64,000 nt of DNA from Blastomussa wellsi (Eukaryota > Cnidaria > Anthozoa > Scleractinia > Plerogyridae), in assembly GCA_947652115.1 (NCBI GenBank), contig OX393561.1:9409164-9473163 (forward strand). The letters run 5' to 3'. Below, in pieces: positions 1 to 11,300 of this stretch. A program made the translations under genes and the position numbers. Numbering within the stretch: position 1 is the first letter of the stretch; every line of letters begins with the position of its first letter. The notes beneath the pieces are model-generated. The model worked only from the letters and a program-made list of their open reading frames with translations, was not told the origin of the DNA and did not search any database.

Positions 1-66
1 TTAAAAAAAAAAGTCGCCAGTTTACATGCCGAACTCTCTCTGTCTCTGAATACATAGCCAGGGCTG

Positions 67-220
67 TGTAATATCCAGTCCAGTATTCCGAGATTTGCAA
101 CATAGTTCAGTTCGCACATGCGCATTAGCAACACTTTGCATTACCACGTTGTCAGCTCGAGTCGGAGAAGTTTGTTCTATTAAAGCATTGTTTATACTGA
201 GAAGACTAGCGGTTGTTACA
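67..220 (+). repeat. 5' LTR of first Gypsy element
   Basis: This is a 154-bp LTR with TGTAA...TTACA termini, identical by eye to the copy at 4815-4968. A TATTAAA-like stretch near its 3' part could serve promoter or polyadenylation functions. The 5-bp target duplication GGCTG lies immediately upstream. Confidence 0.95.
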
Positions 221-221
221 C

Positions 222-235
222 TGGCGACGAGGATA
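222..235 (+). other. Primer-binding-site candidate of first Gypsy element
   Basis: The sequence TGGCGACGAGGAT begins one base after the 5' LTR. It starts with TGG, the complement of a tRNA CCA end. The same bases follow the 5' LTR of the second Gypsy element (38061 onward), which supports a functional site. I could not assign the tRNA. Confidence 0.7.
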
Positions 236-362
236 CCACGCTAGATTAAGCACAAAGAAGAAAGAAGAAAGCAAGAGAAACCAAACCAGAGAGTTTTGAA
301 GCCCAGCGAGAGAGGTTAACAAGACAAACACGTCAGCGCGTGAATCAGTCGATCGACAAAAC

Positions 363-3300
363 ATGCCCGACACCGAAGAAGCAACCGGCGGCACCGCGCC
401 AGCAGCACCAGTACAAGTTATCACAGCGACGAGAAATCTCAAATCTCAACCATTCAACCCGGGAGATGACCCAATCGGCACAGGTAAAGCGTGGGACGAC
501 TGGCTCGAAGAAATCGAGCGCGAATTCAGATATTTCAAGATTACGGAACCGCTCGACAAGAAAGATGCACTCATCATTTATGGCGGGAAGGAAATCGCTC
601 GTCTGGAGAAAAGCTTACCGAACCCAACGGATGGCGGTAACGACTATGAGAAGATGAGGAAAAAGTTGAACGACTACTTCAAACCCAAGAAGAATAAACA
701 CCACGCAAGATATGTATTCCTCAAAATGAGACCAGCACATGGCGAAACAACGAACGCGTACGCTGCACGTTTAAGAGAGAAAGCCAACGACTGCGAATTC
801 GAGGCAAACTGCGATGAACGAATCCTAGAACACCTCATCCAGACAACACAGAATCGTTCGCTAATCCAGAAGGCTATTAACAAGAAATGGGATTTAACAC
901 AGTTTCTCACCGAAGCTGCACAGATCGAAGACACAACACTTCAAATAAGCGACATGAAAATTCCCCAAGATGTAAAGAAGGTCGAAAGACAGTCTGGAAA
1001 GTGGCATCCGCCCAAGAACGATGGAAAAGACAAGAAAAAGCAACCATGTGGATACTGTGGACAAACAGGCACACATGAGGAAGGCAAGAACTGTCCAGCA
1101 TATGGGAAGAAATGTATGAAATGCCAGAAGTTTAACCACTTCAGCTCAGTATGCAAGTTCAGAGGACCTCCCAACAGTAAGAAAAGCCATGGGCACAAAC
1201 ACAGACGAAAACCACCAGAAACTTCGAGGGACAAACACCGTGTCAAGCGAACCACAGAAGAAGATGCTGATAACTCAACAAGTTCTGATGACGAATTTTT
1301 CTGCCAAGCCGTACGTCATCTTAAGCAGGTGAAGAAAATCAAAACAGATAACGAGAACAGAACTGTGTCAGTGAAGATAGAAGATGTTGATGTTAGAGTT
1401 GAGCCGGACAGTGGTGCAGAGGTGAATGTTATGGACGAACACCAATTCAAAGCACTGTCAAATCGATCAAGCGTAAAGCCAACACTACATCCAAGCAGAG
1501 TGAAGCTGAGTACCTTACAAAGTGAGCTTCCCGTGAAAGGAGAATTCACAGCGACCGTAAGGAACCAGACCTGCGGAGCAGTCGCAAGATTTGTTGTGGT
1601 CAGGGGTAGAATCAATTCCCCACCGCTCATCAGCAAAGACACCCTCAAAGAGCTAGGTATGTTACAGATCCGAGAAGATGGCTCTTTCGCCGAGACTAAT
1701 GACCTGAGAATCCAGGAAGAGTTGCCAGACATCAAGAGTGTCAAGCAAGCTGTAGCACTCAATCCCGAAATCAAAGCAATCACTGATCGATACAGCGATG
1801 TATTCAAGGGCATTGGGAAGATACGAGACATCAAGAATGGAAAAGAGTTCTATGCTAAATTCAGCATGAGACCAGAAGCTGCTCCTGTAGCCCAGAAACC
1901 AAGACCAGTCGCATATTATTTGCAAGAGCCCTTAAAGAAATGGCTTGAACAGTGTGTAGAAGAGGAGATATTTGAAGAGGTACCTGAAGGTGAACCAGTA
2001 ACATGGTGCTCTCCATTAGTAGTTCAACCAAAGCCAAAGTTCAGCAGCGTAGATAAGGAAGACCTGGAACCACACATGATTAGGGCCAGTGTAGATCTCA
2101 GGATACCCAACCAATTCATGGAGAGACACAGGATAACCCAAGGAACGGTTGTTGAGGACTTTATGTACAAGTTCCACGACTGTACCATCTTCTCCAAGTT
2201 TGACATGAGGCAGGGTTACCACCAACTGCTTCTTGATCCAGAATCAAGAAAAGTTGCCACCTTCAGCACACCATGGGGGAACCTGCGACCAAAACGTCTA
2301 ATCTTTGGAGCAAAAGCATCGCAAGATCTCTTTGATGAAGCTATCTACCGAATTTTTGGAGACATACCAAGGTGCCTCAACCAGCGCGATGATATCCTGA
2401 TAGGAGGGAAAGACATAGAAGAACACAACAAAACATTGGAAGCCGTTCTGCAGAGAGCAACAGATTTTGGTGTCACTTTCAACCCTGAGAAGTGCCAATT
2501 CGGAGTGGAAGAGATAGAGTTCTATGGGCACAAGTTCACGAAGAACGGATTAAAACCAAACCCAGAGAAGGTCAGAGCCGTGAAGGAAAGCAGCCCACCA
2601 GAATCGAAAGAAGCTGTACGAAGCTTTCTTGGCATGACTGGGTATTTATCAAAGTTCATCCCCAAATACGCATCACTAACCGCACCCTTGAGACAGCTGA
2701 CCCACAAAGATACGAAGTTCAAATGGGAAGCAGAAGAGAATGAAGCATTTGAGAAGCTCAAAGCAAGCATAACAAGTGAAAGCACAATGGCGTACTTCAA
2801 CCCAGCAAAAGCTATTGTTGTGAGAGTTGAAGCCAGCTACCATGAAGGACTATCAGCCGGATTATTCCAGGACACAGGCAATGGCCTCCAGCCAGTCCAC
2901 TTCATTAGCCGCAGCATGACTGACACCGAGAAAAGATACAGTCAGACAGAGAAAGATGCCCTCTCCATACATTGGGCAAAGAACAGATTCAGCATTTACC
3001 TTCTGGGAGCGCCAAAATTCAAGATCATCACAGCTCACAAACCATTACTTCCATTGTTTAACAAGGCAGCCATGCGACTCCCACCAAGAATAGAAAAATG
3101 GGTAATGGGAATGCAAGATGTTGACTTCGAGCTAATCTATGAGCCTGGAAAGGATGACGCCGACCCACTTGACTTTCTGTCGAGACACCCTTTACCAGAA
3201 ACTGGAAAGGATACCATAGAGAGAGTGATCAAGTACACGGTGACAGCCGAACATGCTGTTGTTGTTGATCACATCAAGGAAGAAACTCTCAAAGACACCC

Positions 3301-4673
3301 AGCTTCAGAAACTTTCCATCAGAATACTCACTGGAGATTGGGAACAACACAAGAAGGACCCAGACATTGCACCATTTTATAGTGTACAGAATGAGTTGTA
3401 CGTAGTCAATGACCTAATCTTCAGGATGAATCAGATCATTGTCCCAACAAGCCTACAGAGAAAGGTCATCAAGGCAGCACATCACCTGGGACACCTGGGA
3501 ATGACAAAAACAAAGCAGATGTTAAGAGCAAAGTATTGGTTTCCAACCATGAACAGTATGGTAGAGCAGATCATCGGTCAATGTTACGAATGTCAGGTAA
3601 CCACGAAGCAGCACAGACAGGAACCCATCAAAGTCACAGACATACCAAAGAAACCCTGGGATGTCATATCTGTAGACTTCAGCGGACCCTATCCTGACGG
3701 TCATTACAACCTAGTGGCCATTGACAAGAGAACAAGATACCCTGAAGTCATGAAAACTCACTCGACAGCATTCCAGCCGACCATGGAAAAGCTCAAAACC
3801 ATGTTTGCCACTCATGGGACTCCAAGACAGCTAGAAAGCGATAATGGACCACCATTTAACTCCAGAGAATTTGCCGAGTTTGCCAAAACAGAGGGATTCC
3901 ACCATCACCGAGTTACCCCAGAACACGCACGTGCTAACGGAGAGGCGGAAAGCTTCATGAAACTACTGAATAAGACTGAGCAGATCGCTCGTCTCAATGG
4001 GGGAAAAAGCAGTGTAGCTGTTCAAGAGATGCTAACAGGCTATCGCTCAACACCGCATCCTGCTACTGGCGTGCCACCATATGAAGCCCTAATGAACAGG
4101 CAGATCAGAACCAAACTAGATCACCAAGCGAGGGAGTGCAATGAGAATCCCCGTGACACAGCCATCGATAAGCGGGATGAGAAATACAAAGATAAGATCA
4201 AACAGAATGCCGAGAACAGGAACACCAAGGAGCACATTTTCTTAGTCGGAGATCATGTCCTGTTGAAACAGAAAAAGAGAAACAAATGGTCTACTGCATT
4301 TGAACCAGCATTCTACAGAGTAACTCGAATAGACGGATCAAGCATTGCAGCAAAAAGGATCACAGATGGACGCGAAGTGTACCGTGACGCAAGCCAGTTC
4401 AAGATTGCTAACTCATTGATCCAGGGAAACACCAGCGAAGAAAATGAAGACCAGGAAGAACAAACGAACCAAGAGGATTGGAGAGAGAAGATTCTACTGA
4501 ATGCCAACCCTAACTCAGTCCAGGAGGAGACTAAGGAAAGCAGCGCAAAGGAAACAGCTAAAACCAACACCAGTGACAAAATGGACCGGAGCAAACAACC
4601 AGTGCCAGCAGCTACCACCAGACCAAGGCGTGATCGAAAACGTCCAGAGTATTTGAAAGACTTTGTCACCTAA
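363..4673 (+). CDS. Gag-Pol polyprotein of first Gypsy element
   Basis: An open frame of 1436 residues without interruption. In order: a Gag-like N-terminus; two cysteine knuckles near residues 229-265, the second a clean C-X2-C-X4-H-X4-C; an aspartic protease motif DSGA near 349; reverse transcriptase with FDMRQGYHQ near 612-625 and the catalytic DD pair near 676; RNase H near 815-940; an integrase zinc-binding H-H-C-C domain near 1039-1075; and a DDE core (VDFSG, SDNGPPF, ANGEAES). Two usual RNase H acidic residues look changed: VEAS where VDAS is typical, and TAHKP where TDHKP is typical. The residue before the RT DD pair is Arg within QRDD. The first ATG of the frame, 143 bases after the LTR, was taken as the start. 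The minus-strand frames here are shadows. Confidence 0.92.
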   Translation: MPDTEEATGGTAPAAPVQVITATRNLKSQPFNPGDDPIGTGKAWDDWLEEIEREFRYFKITEPLDKKDALIIYGGKEIARLEKSLPNPTDGGNDYEKMRKKLNDYFKPKKNKHHARYVFLKMRPAHGETTNAYAARLREKANDCEFEANCDERILEHLIQTTQNRSLIQKAINKKWDLTQFLTEAAQIEDTTLQISDMKIPQDVKKVERQSGKWHPPKNDGKDKKKQPCGYCGQTGTHEEGKNCPAYGKKCMKCQKFNHFSSVCKFRGPPNSKKSHGHKHRRKPPETSRDKHRVKRTTEEDADNSTSSDDEFFCQAVRHLKQVKKIKTDNENRTVSVKIEDVDVRVEPDSGAEVNVMDEHQFKALSNRSSVKPTLHPSRVKLSTLQSELPVKGEFTATVRNQTCGAVARFVVVRGRINSPPLISKDTLKELGMLQIREDGSFAETNDLRIQEELPDIKSVKQAVALNPEIKAITDRYSDVFKGIGKIRDIKNGKEFYAKFSMRPEAAPVAQKPRPVAYYLQEPLKKWLEQCVEEEIFEEVPEGEPVTWCSPLVVQPKPKFSSVDKEDLEPHMIRASVDLRIPNQFMERHRITQGTVVEDFMYKFHDCTIFSKFDMRQGYHQLLLDPESRKVATFSTPWGNLRPKRLIFGAKASQDLFDEAIYRIFGDIPRCLNQRDDILIGGKDIEEHNKTLEAVLQRATDFGVTFNPEKCQFGVEEIEFYGHKFTKNGLKPNPEKVRAVKESSPPESKEAVRSFLGMTGYLSKFIPKYASLTAPLRQLTHKDTKFKWEAEENEAFEKLKASITSESTMAYFNPAKAIVVRVEASYHEGLSAGLFQDTGNGLQPVHFISRSMTDTEKRYSQTEKDALSIHWAKNRFSIYLLGAPKFKIITAHKPLLPLFNKAAMRLPPRIEKWVMGMQDVDFELIYEPGKDDADPLDFLSRHPLPETGKDTIERVIKYTVTAEHAVVVDHIKEETLKDTQLQKLSIRILTGDWEQHKKDPDIAPFYSVQNELYVVNDLIFRMNQIIVPTSLQRKVIKAAHHLGHLGMTKTKQMLRAKYWFPTMNSMVEQIIGQCYECQVTTKQHRQEPIKVTDIPKKPWDVISVDFSGPYPDGHYNLVAIDKRTRYPEVMKTHSTAFQPTMEKLKTMFATHGTPRQLESDNGPPFNSREFAEFAKTEGFHHHRVTPEHARANGEAESFMKLLNKTEQIARLNGGKSSVAVQEMLTGYRSTPHPATGVPPYEALMNRQIRTKLDHQARECNENPRDTAIDKRDEKYKDKIKQNAENRNTKEHIFLVGDHVLLKQKKRNKWSTAFEPAFYRVTRIDGSSIAAKRITDGREVYRDASQFKIANSLIQGNTSEENEDQEEQTNQEDWREKILLNANPNSVQEETKESSAKETAKTNTSDKMDRSKQPVPAATTRPRRDRKRPEYLKDFVT

Positions 4674-4798
4674 AGACTGTACTTAAACTGTACCTAACAC
4701 AGAACAGAAAGGACTGTGCTTTAACATAGCATGCCTAGTCTAAGTTAGGACACATGTTTTAAGTTGCGTTGTTTTTCACTTAAGGAAGAGACTATCTC

Positions 4799-4814
4799 GA
4801 AAGAAAAGGAGAAA
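4799..4814 (+). other. Polypurine tract of first Gypsy element
   Basis: Sixteen uninterrupted purines directly abut the 3' LTR at 4815, the expected place of the plus-strand priming tract. Confidence 0.8.
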
Positions 4815-4968
4815 TGTAATATCCAGTCCAGTATTCCGAGATTTGCAACATAGTTCAGTTCGCACATGCGCATTAGCAACACTTTGCATTACCACGTTGT
4901 CAGCTCGAGTCGGAGAAGTTTGTTCTATTAAAGCATTGTTTATACTGAGAAGACTAGCGGTTGTTACA
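4815..4968 (+). repeat. 3' LTR of first Gypsy element
   Basis: A 154-bp copy identical to 67-220, followed by the target duplication GGCTG at 4969-4973. Confidence 0.95.
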
Positions 4969-5389
4969 GGCTGTCACTAATTTTTCATGTATACGGGGAA
5001 AGTAAAAAAAGTAACTGGGGGATTTTGTTGTTTGATGTATTTTTCACTTTCCAGTGTTTTAGTTTTGTTTCAAAGTAGCTGAGTTTAAACTCGTAGTAGC
5101 CGTGGGAGGTGCCCGGCTCCTGGCCCTCAGTGACAGCTAGCCCTGCATAGCAGATTGAAAAAAAATCTTAAATGTTGAACTGCACAAGTACTATGATGTT
5201 CTGCTTGGTCATGAACATAACATGCTAACCTGTTTTGCGTGTTTTATTGTCATGGTTCTGTTCTATTCCATTAGAAATGGCCTTAAAGCCTATAACCCTC
5301 AACCCAAATTGCAAAATTTAAGTCTTGCAAAATTTACCTTGTACATTCTTGCAAAATAATTTAATAACTTCCTGTACAAATTAGTCGCC

Positions 5390-5502
5390 CAGTCAGTCAG
5401 TCAGTGTCACTTAGTCTGCCAGGCAGGCAGACAGACAGACAGACAGACAGCAAGCCAGTGAGTCAGTCAGTCAGTCAGACACTCTGCCCATCAGTCAGTC
5501 GG
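5390..5502. repeat. Tetranucleotide microsatellite (CAGT / CAGA)
   Basis: Runs of CAGT alternate with CAGACAGA and CAGG blocks over about 110 bp. The tract lies in non-coding sequence between the Gypsy element and the next exon. Confidence 0.9.
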
Positions 5503-5577
5503 TCTTACACCTATAAACCATCCATCCCTTTTTAAGATGACTTAGAGCTCATCCAATTTTTTTTTCATACCATTTAG

Positions 5578-6081
5578 TTTCCTCTTCGTGGAGTGGCAGA
5601 TCATGTTAATCTTGGCCTTATTCCATCTAGTGAGTCTGGGTGGCCTGTGGCTTGTGGAGCACTACGCTCAGACAAAGGAGGCTGGCTGCATGTGCACGGA
5701 AATGTTACATCAGGCTTAACGCACAGTGAAAGGGAACTTTCCACATCATCATCATCATCAGAAGCATCCTTATCTAATATAGCAGAGAAATCTGATGCTT
5801 CAAGCTCTCAATCAAATTTGCATTACTCTGAAACTTCAGATAGATGTGTACACTCTCTTTTTGAAAAGAATGAGATGCCATCTTGTAACAAGAAAGTGAA
5901 GGCAGAGTGGTTGACCTGGGGAAAGTTTGTGGTGCAGACTCTGTTACAACAACTGAAGAAATCACATGACAACCAAGATTGGCATGTCGAAATAAGGCAC
6001 ATTGAACATGTCAAGTCTTATGCGCCTCACATTGACCATGTTGTGTTAGATGTAGAGTGCCGTCCTGTATCCATAAATTGA
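5578..6081 (+). CDS. TYW2: tRNA wybutosine-synthesizing protein 2 homologue, last coding exon
   Basis: The frame opens after a CATTTAG acceptor (AG at 5576-5577) and reads in phase 0 to TGA at 6079-6081. Its start resembles the TYW2/Trm5 methyltransferase block (VADHVNLGLIPSSESGW, then GWLHVHGNV). Its end carries the family C-terminal signature HIEHVKSYAPHIDHVVLDVE. The middle has an acidic, serine-rich, low-complexity stretch of about 60 residues, probably a lineage-specific loop. TYW2 transfers the aminocarboxypropyl group of S-adenosylmethionine to the modified guanosine 37 of tRNA-Phe. Only the C-terminal part is in the window. Because the exon is cut off upstream, there is no start codon here. 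A related Trm5-fold enzyme is possible but less likely, given the C-terminal signature. Confidence 0.82.
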   Translation, partial: FPLRGVADHVNLGLIPSSESGWPVACGALRSDKGGWLHVHGNVTSGLTHSERELSTSSSSSEASLSNIAEKSDASSSQSNLHYSETSDRCVHSLFEKNEMPSCNKKVKAEWLTWGKFVVQTLLQQLKKSHDNQDWHVEIRHIEHVKSYAPHIDHVVLDVECRPVSIN

Positions 6082-7675
6082 GCTCATAGGTAATGAAGAG
6101 CTTAATGAAGTGGGCAAAAGTAAGGTTTTGATTACTTGTCTGAAGGGCCTGAAGAATGTTTAGTGGAAGAAAACTACGATCCTGTGCATAACTAGTTGAA
6201 GCAAACACGAGTTTAGTACAAATAGGACTCTTCCTTAAATTCCTTGACGTAAAACATTGTAATTTTGGCATGTCTCCCTTCCCTCTCCTCAATGTTGTTT
6301 CAGAAAATTGTTTCCACACTCAGGGCACGATTCTTTATTGACCGGATTGAAGACAAATTTGAGGAAGGAGAAGACTGGAAATAGGCAACGGTACCCAATA
6401 AAATGGTGGTGACATCATACAATTCTGTAAAGGGCTGGAGAAAAAGCCGTACAGGAACTAGAGCAATTTGGAATATTATGTTGCATCTTGAGCTGCAATA
6501 ATATGTCTCTGTAAAAGCACAATAGTCTTATACCTGCCAGCTCTCACGCATTATGCGCGAGTCTCACGCCTGCGGATCTAAAATTGTGATCTCGCGCATT
6601 CAGACCAATTTCTCATGCCTAACTTACAATAGGGAGTGTTTTGAAGTCGTCAAAAATCTTTCTACACCTTTGGTTATCTTCGGAAGTCGTCGGGAAATCT
6701 TCGGAACCCGTTGTTAAATCTTTGGAAATTCAGTTTCAGTGGAAAAAAAGTTGGCAGGTATATAGTCTTTAAACTAAACCCAAAGAAATCTTAGAACTAA
6801 TGTATACAACAGCAACAAAGAACCAGAACTAACAGGCGTGGAAAAAGTCACGTGAATCACATTGATTTTGAAGCATTTATTGGCTGAAAATCATATCGTC
6901 TCTCTGATTGGTTACCCCATTTTAGTCTCCTTCGCAGCCGTTGCGTGGCATCCCCAAAAACGGCTGGGAAGGAGACTGTTTCTCTTTGAAAGTGACGTGG
7001 CAAGAAATGTTTCCCGTTAAAATACAACTAATTAAAAAACAAGTAATAAAAACGTTATTGTCTTGCACCGTAGTTTGTGCTTCAGTGGTCTGGTAAATTT
7101 TTCTCCCGAGTTCTAAGAAAATGTTTTCTTTGGTTTCCACTTTCGAAATTTTTTTCTTTTTGCTTCGTGGAAAAGGAAAGGATGGATGATCTTTAAGAGA
7201 GATTTAAGAATGACGTTTGCTTTTCCCATGAACGGCAAAAATCCCACTTCTGCTGTCTGTCAGCTGTTAGGCGTTTGTCATGTTCGATTTTTTCCGCTAC
7301 TTTTGTGAGGGATTTATTTCAGAATTCGATAACAAGGAAAGACAAGCTCGCGTTTGCCACTCGAAATTTAGTCTACAAAACCAAACAAAAAGACAGACAC
7401 ATGAACGGCGATAAGCCTCGCATATGATCTGTCTTATTTGACATATTTTTATAAGAAAAGATAACTTCATGCAAGATTTTGAATCCCCTTCTCCTTTTCT
7501 AGCCAACGTCCCCCGAGAAAAAAACCGGTCAGGTGCAAAACACAGGTCACAAGTCAGGTTTTATGTTTTGTACGTGCCGAGGAAAAACGGGAGGCAGGGT
7601 GTGTACGGCTACAGTAGCAGTAGTAAGCGAAAACAGCGGATTCATTTGGCAGCTTCGCTCTTTAAGCTTTAAGCT
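6082..7675. other. TYW2 3' UTR and intergenic repeats
   Basis: A possible poly(A) signal AATAAA lies at 6397-6402, about 320 bp after the TYW2 stop. At 6540-6745 is a block rich in CTCGCGCATT and CTTCGG words resembling blocks near 11270-11400 and 54900-55030, probably a dispersed repeat. An imperfect inverted repeat of about 18 bp per arm spans 6927-6980. No further gene is supported. Confidence 0.6.
6397..6402 (+). terminator. Candidate poly(A) signal for TYW2
   Basis: AATAAA, the first such hexamer downstream of the TYW2 stop codon on the plus strand. Confidence 0.45.
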
Positions 7676-8110
7676 TTAAAGTGCACCTAACCCCAAAATA
7701 TTTTTTTGCTAAAATATACCTTTGCACCATTTTGAAACGCATTGCACCTTTCGTTTCTCCTTTTTACCAAATTCTGGCTATTTATAGCATTCAAACGTTA
7801 TGAAAAACTGTGCATCATTTGTTACACAGCCGAGTCAGAAGGGGCGTGGGTCTATTCCTGATTTGACGTCACAAAATGATTTGCATTGCATCAAGTCTTT
7901 GTAAACATGCATGCAAATCAGTTTGTGACGTCAAATCGGGAATAGACCCACGCCCCTTCTGACTCGGTCGTGGAACAAATGATGCACAGTTTATTGTAAC
8001 TTTTGAATGTTACAAATAGTCAGAATTTGGTAAAAAGGTGCAATGCGTCTCAAATTGGTGCAAAGGTTTATTCAAGCGAAAAAAATATTTTGGGGTTAGG
8101 TGCACTTTAA
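7676..8110. mobile_element. 435-bp fold-back (MITE-like) element
   Basis: The two halves are long imperfect inverted repeats. The left arm begins TTAAAGTGCACCTAACCCC and the right arm ends with its complement at 8110. Inside, a block around TTTGACGTCAC (7860-7880) is mirrored near 7920-7950, leaving a short loop of a few tens of bases near 7900. Both ends carry TTAA, consistent with a TTAA or TA target duplication. It has no coding capacity. It lies 200 bp upstream of the ACAA2 start codon. Confidence 0.85.
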
Positions 8111-8311
8111 TAGAAATACTCCTAAAACAGTATACACTATACTCGGTCCAAATGACGTTGATCTCTCCCTTCTGTCTCTCTCTCCCTCTCCTTGCTCAGC
8201 CCCCACGGGTCCCTCCCATCTCACACCCCCAACCTCTACCAAAGGCTTGGTTACTTTGCCTCGTCTCGTAGTTTCGTCAGTTCTGTTGTATTCTTCACTC
8301 ATCCGAAAATC

Positions 8312-11300
8312 ATGGCGGGTCTTGCTCGTCCAGTGTACATTATAGCGGCTAAAAGAACTGCATTCGGTGCATTTGGAGGGAAATTAAAAGGTATAACGGC
8401 TACTGTGCTTGGACAACATGCGGCAGCAGCAGCAATGGAGGCCGGAAACGTTGATCCAGCAATTGTGGACTCCTCAGTATTTGGCAACGTCATTCAGGTA
8501 CAATAATTTATTATAATTTTAAGCTTCAGTTCGTGAACTCTGTAGTAGATTTAACTATCAGTGAGTTAGGAATATAGTATACTATAGTGAGGTTTGTAAT
8601 TTCTTTATGATCTGCAGGGAAGCGTGAACATTTTATATGAACGTGGACTTTGAACTTTTGTGACTCTGCTCTTTGGTGATACCAACAGAAAAAGATATTG
8701 AGTTCACCAGCTTCTTCAGTTTTGAGCACAGGAAATATATTTTTGAAGTCATTTTCATCTTTATTTAACAAATGTGGACGCTGAACACTGAATTTGAAAT
8801 TGACCAAGGGATTCCCTCAGCTTTCCGTTACCACTGTAAGTTTGTGTTTCTGCTTTGCTACATGTAGGGGTGACCCTACTTAGTGGAATGACAGAATGGT
8901 GGAATATTCTAAAAGACGGAATGGTGGAATATTCTAAAACTCGGAATGACGGAATATTATAAAACACAGAATGGCGGAGCAGAGTGACAGAATGTTTAAA
9001 GGGAAGATGCATGTGGTCTGTAAATATGAAACGTATCTTTTTGTACCCGGCAGTTGCATACTTGTCTTAGTTTACTTTTCAGTATGTTGTAGTTGCAATT
9101 GTTTTACCTGTTACTTAGAAGGGTAGAAAAGCAAGCCCTGTTAAACCTGTTTTTCTCATTCACTCATAGAGTGCTTCCGATGCAGCATACATCGCAAGAC
9201 ACATTGCGCTGAAAGCAAATATTCCAGTTACAACTCCTGCTCTAACAGTGAACAGGCTTTGTGGTTCAGGGTTCCAGGCAGTTGTCACGGCAGCACAGGA
9301 GATCCAGCTGGGTGAGAGTGACATTGTCTTGTGTGGAGGATCAGAGAATATGAGCCAGGCACCTTATGCTCTGAGGGATGCTAGATTTGGAACAAAACTG
9401 GGCCTTGACTTGAAGGTAATATTTACCTTGCTGTTACTCATTTAGCTACAGGACTGCATCTAATAGTCAGTTAGCAAACAATGGCCAACCCAAGCTGTTA
9501 GATGTCGAGGCTTTCAGCTGTGATTTGAATTTTGAAACATTTTATAAGGGATGAATCCATGCTCCTCAGAGGGTCTGAGGACAAAAGTTAAGCATGTGGG
9601 ACGTATTAATTTTGTTGTGGCTTTGGTTTAAAGTTTTTTCAAGCCAGCTTGATTTTTAGTTCGTATGGCCTCATTTTGATTATCATACTTCTGAAACAAA
9701 GGGAAATGAAAATCAAACTGGTTTGATAAAATTAAAGATAAAATTAAGCCACAACATAATGTTATTTAGAACTGCAGTTTCGAGTTCAAATTTATTTGAT
9801 TTGCCTTGCAAAAAATGGTAGTTAAGGACCCCTTAATCTGTCTGTAAGTTTATAACTCATTCCTGCTGTTGGATTGTTATCAGCTGGAAGACACACTGTG
9901 GCAAGGCTTGACAGATTTTCATGCTAAAATGCCAATGGGCGTCACTGGAGAAAATCTTGCTGAGAAATATAACATCACCCGGCAAGACTGTGATGAGTTT
10001 GCTCTGTTATCTCAAAAGAGATGGGCAGAAGGTAATTATTAATAATTAAAAGTACATAACATTGAAGTCTCAATCTTGATGTACAATAAGACAACAGATG
10101 GGATTTGAACCCACAACCTTCCATACACTAGTAATGCACCTATCAATGTTAAGCCCAAGGTAGGGGGGTTGGCCTCACAGTCAAAGTCCCTTGGGCAGCC
10201 CGACCCCCCTCCCGCGGGCTTAACATTGATAGGTGCATAACCTTCTAACAACGACAACAACAAGAATTTATTTATTACAAATTTGTGTAGGTAGTAAGGG
10301 CTTGTCCAGCAAATAGCCACTAACCTAGTCGAGTTGGAACAAGATGTGCACAAGAAACATAATAGAAAAGACAAATCACAATAAATTACAAACATGCTGG
10401 AAATAGGGTTGTCAATAAGCACCGGCGACTGGCAATATCGCCGGCTACTTAAACGTTTTCGCTGGCTACAATTTGGCAGAGAGTAGCGGAAAAAAGCATT
10501 CATTACAAAAACGCTTAAAAAAGGGCCATCAGTGCCATCTACTTTCAAAATATCTCCTCATACTTCAAATCTTATTGACAACCCTGACTGGAAAACAGAA
10601 AAACTTAGCTTTACATAATAATGCAGATTTAAGTTGTACAACAATATTAAAGTAAATTACATGTTATTTTAAATTGTTAATATTGCAATTGAGAATGTCG
10701 AGATGAAGAGGGAAAAGAAGAATCAAATTATACTAGCAAAAGGGGGAGGACATAGAGAATCAGGTTTTGATTTGATTAATTATTGTTTCCACTTCAATAT
10801 AAGAGTCTACAGTTTCAAGTATATCAAATAACTTTCCTTTTAGGGATTTTTTCTGTACACTAACTTGTGAAATTCTTATAGTTTCATAATATTATTTCTT
10901 GGTGTTATACCTAGACCAGCATTCAGCTGATAGCACTCATCTTGCCTTGGATACAGCAAGATATCTGTTAATTAATATGGGAATTTTGCTTTTGCATGGA
11001 TGTGCATGTGGTTCATATATGGTTCATGTTTATTTAAAATGAAAGTAACTTGGTTGAATATTCTGGTTCTGAGTCAAACCAAAAACAAATCAACACTGAC
11101 TCACAATACTTTTCCTAATTTTATTTTCTCCCAGAAAATGTAAATATCATACGTATACTGCCTTTAGAAAAATGAGGAAATAACAAATTAAACACATTTG
11201 GTGCTGGCAGTGAACTTGTAATTGACTTGTAGTCCTCAGGATAGGTTCTTAAAATGAATGCAATCATATAGTCTTAAAGTCCCTACCAGTATTGCTGAAT

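Larger units (their letters stand above)
62..4973 (+). mobile_element. Complete Ty3/Gypsy LTR retrotransposon
   Basis: Two identical 154-bp direct repeats (67-220 and 4815-4968) begin TGTAA and end TTACA, forming a 5-bp inverted terminus. The flanking 5-bp duplication GGCTG (62-66 and 4969-4973) is the size expected of Gypsy integrases. Between the LTRs lie a primer-binding-site candidate, one uninterrupted gag-pol frame, and a purine tract just before the 3' LTR. Domain order protease, RT, RNase H, integrase places it in Ty3/Gypsy (Metaviridae-type). The element precedes the last TYW2 exon, so it probably sits in an intron or upstream part of that gene. Identical LTRs suggest a recent insertion, but 154 bp is a short ruler. 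Confidence 0.95.

Noticed and set aside
1316..1834. Long minus-strand frames inside the first Gypsy element
   Set aside because: They mirror the gag-pol frame and have no motif of their own.
5390..5502. CAGT/CAGA array as a CRISPR-like array
   Set aside because: Units are 4 bp with no spacers, so it is a plain microsatellite in a eukaryotic genome.
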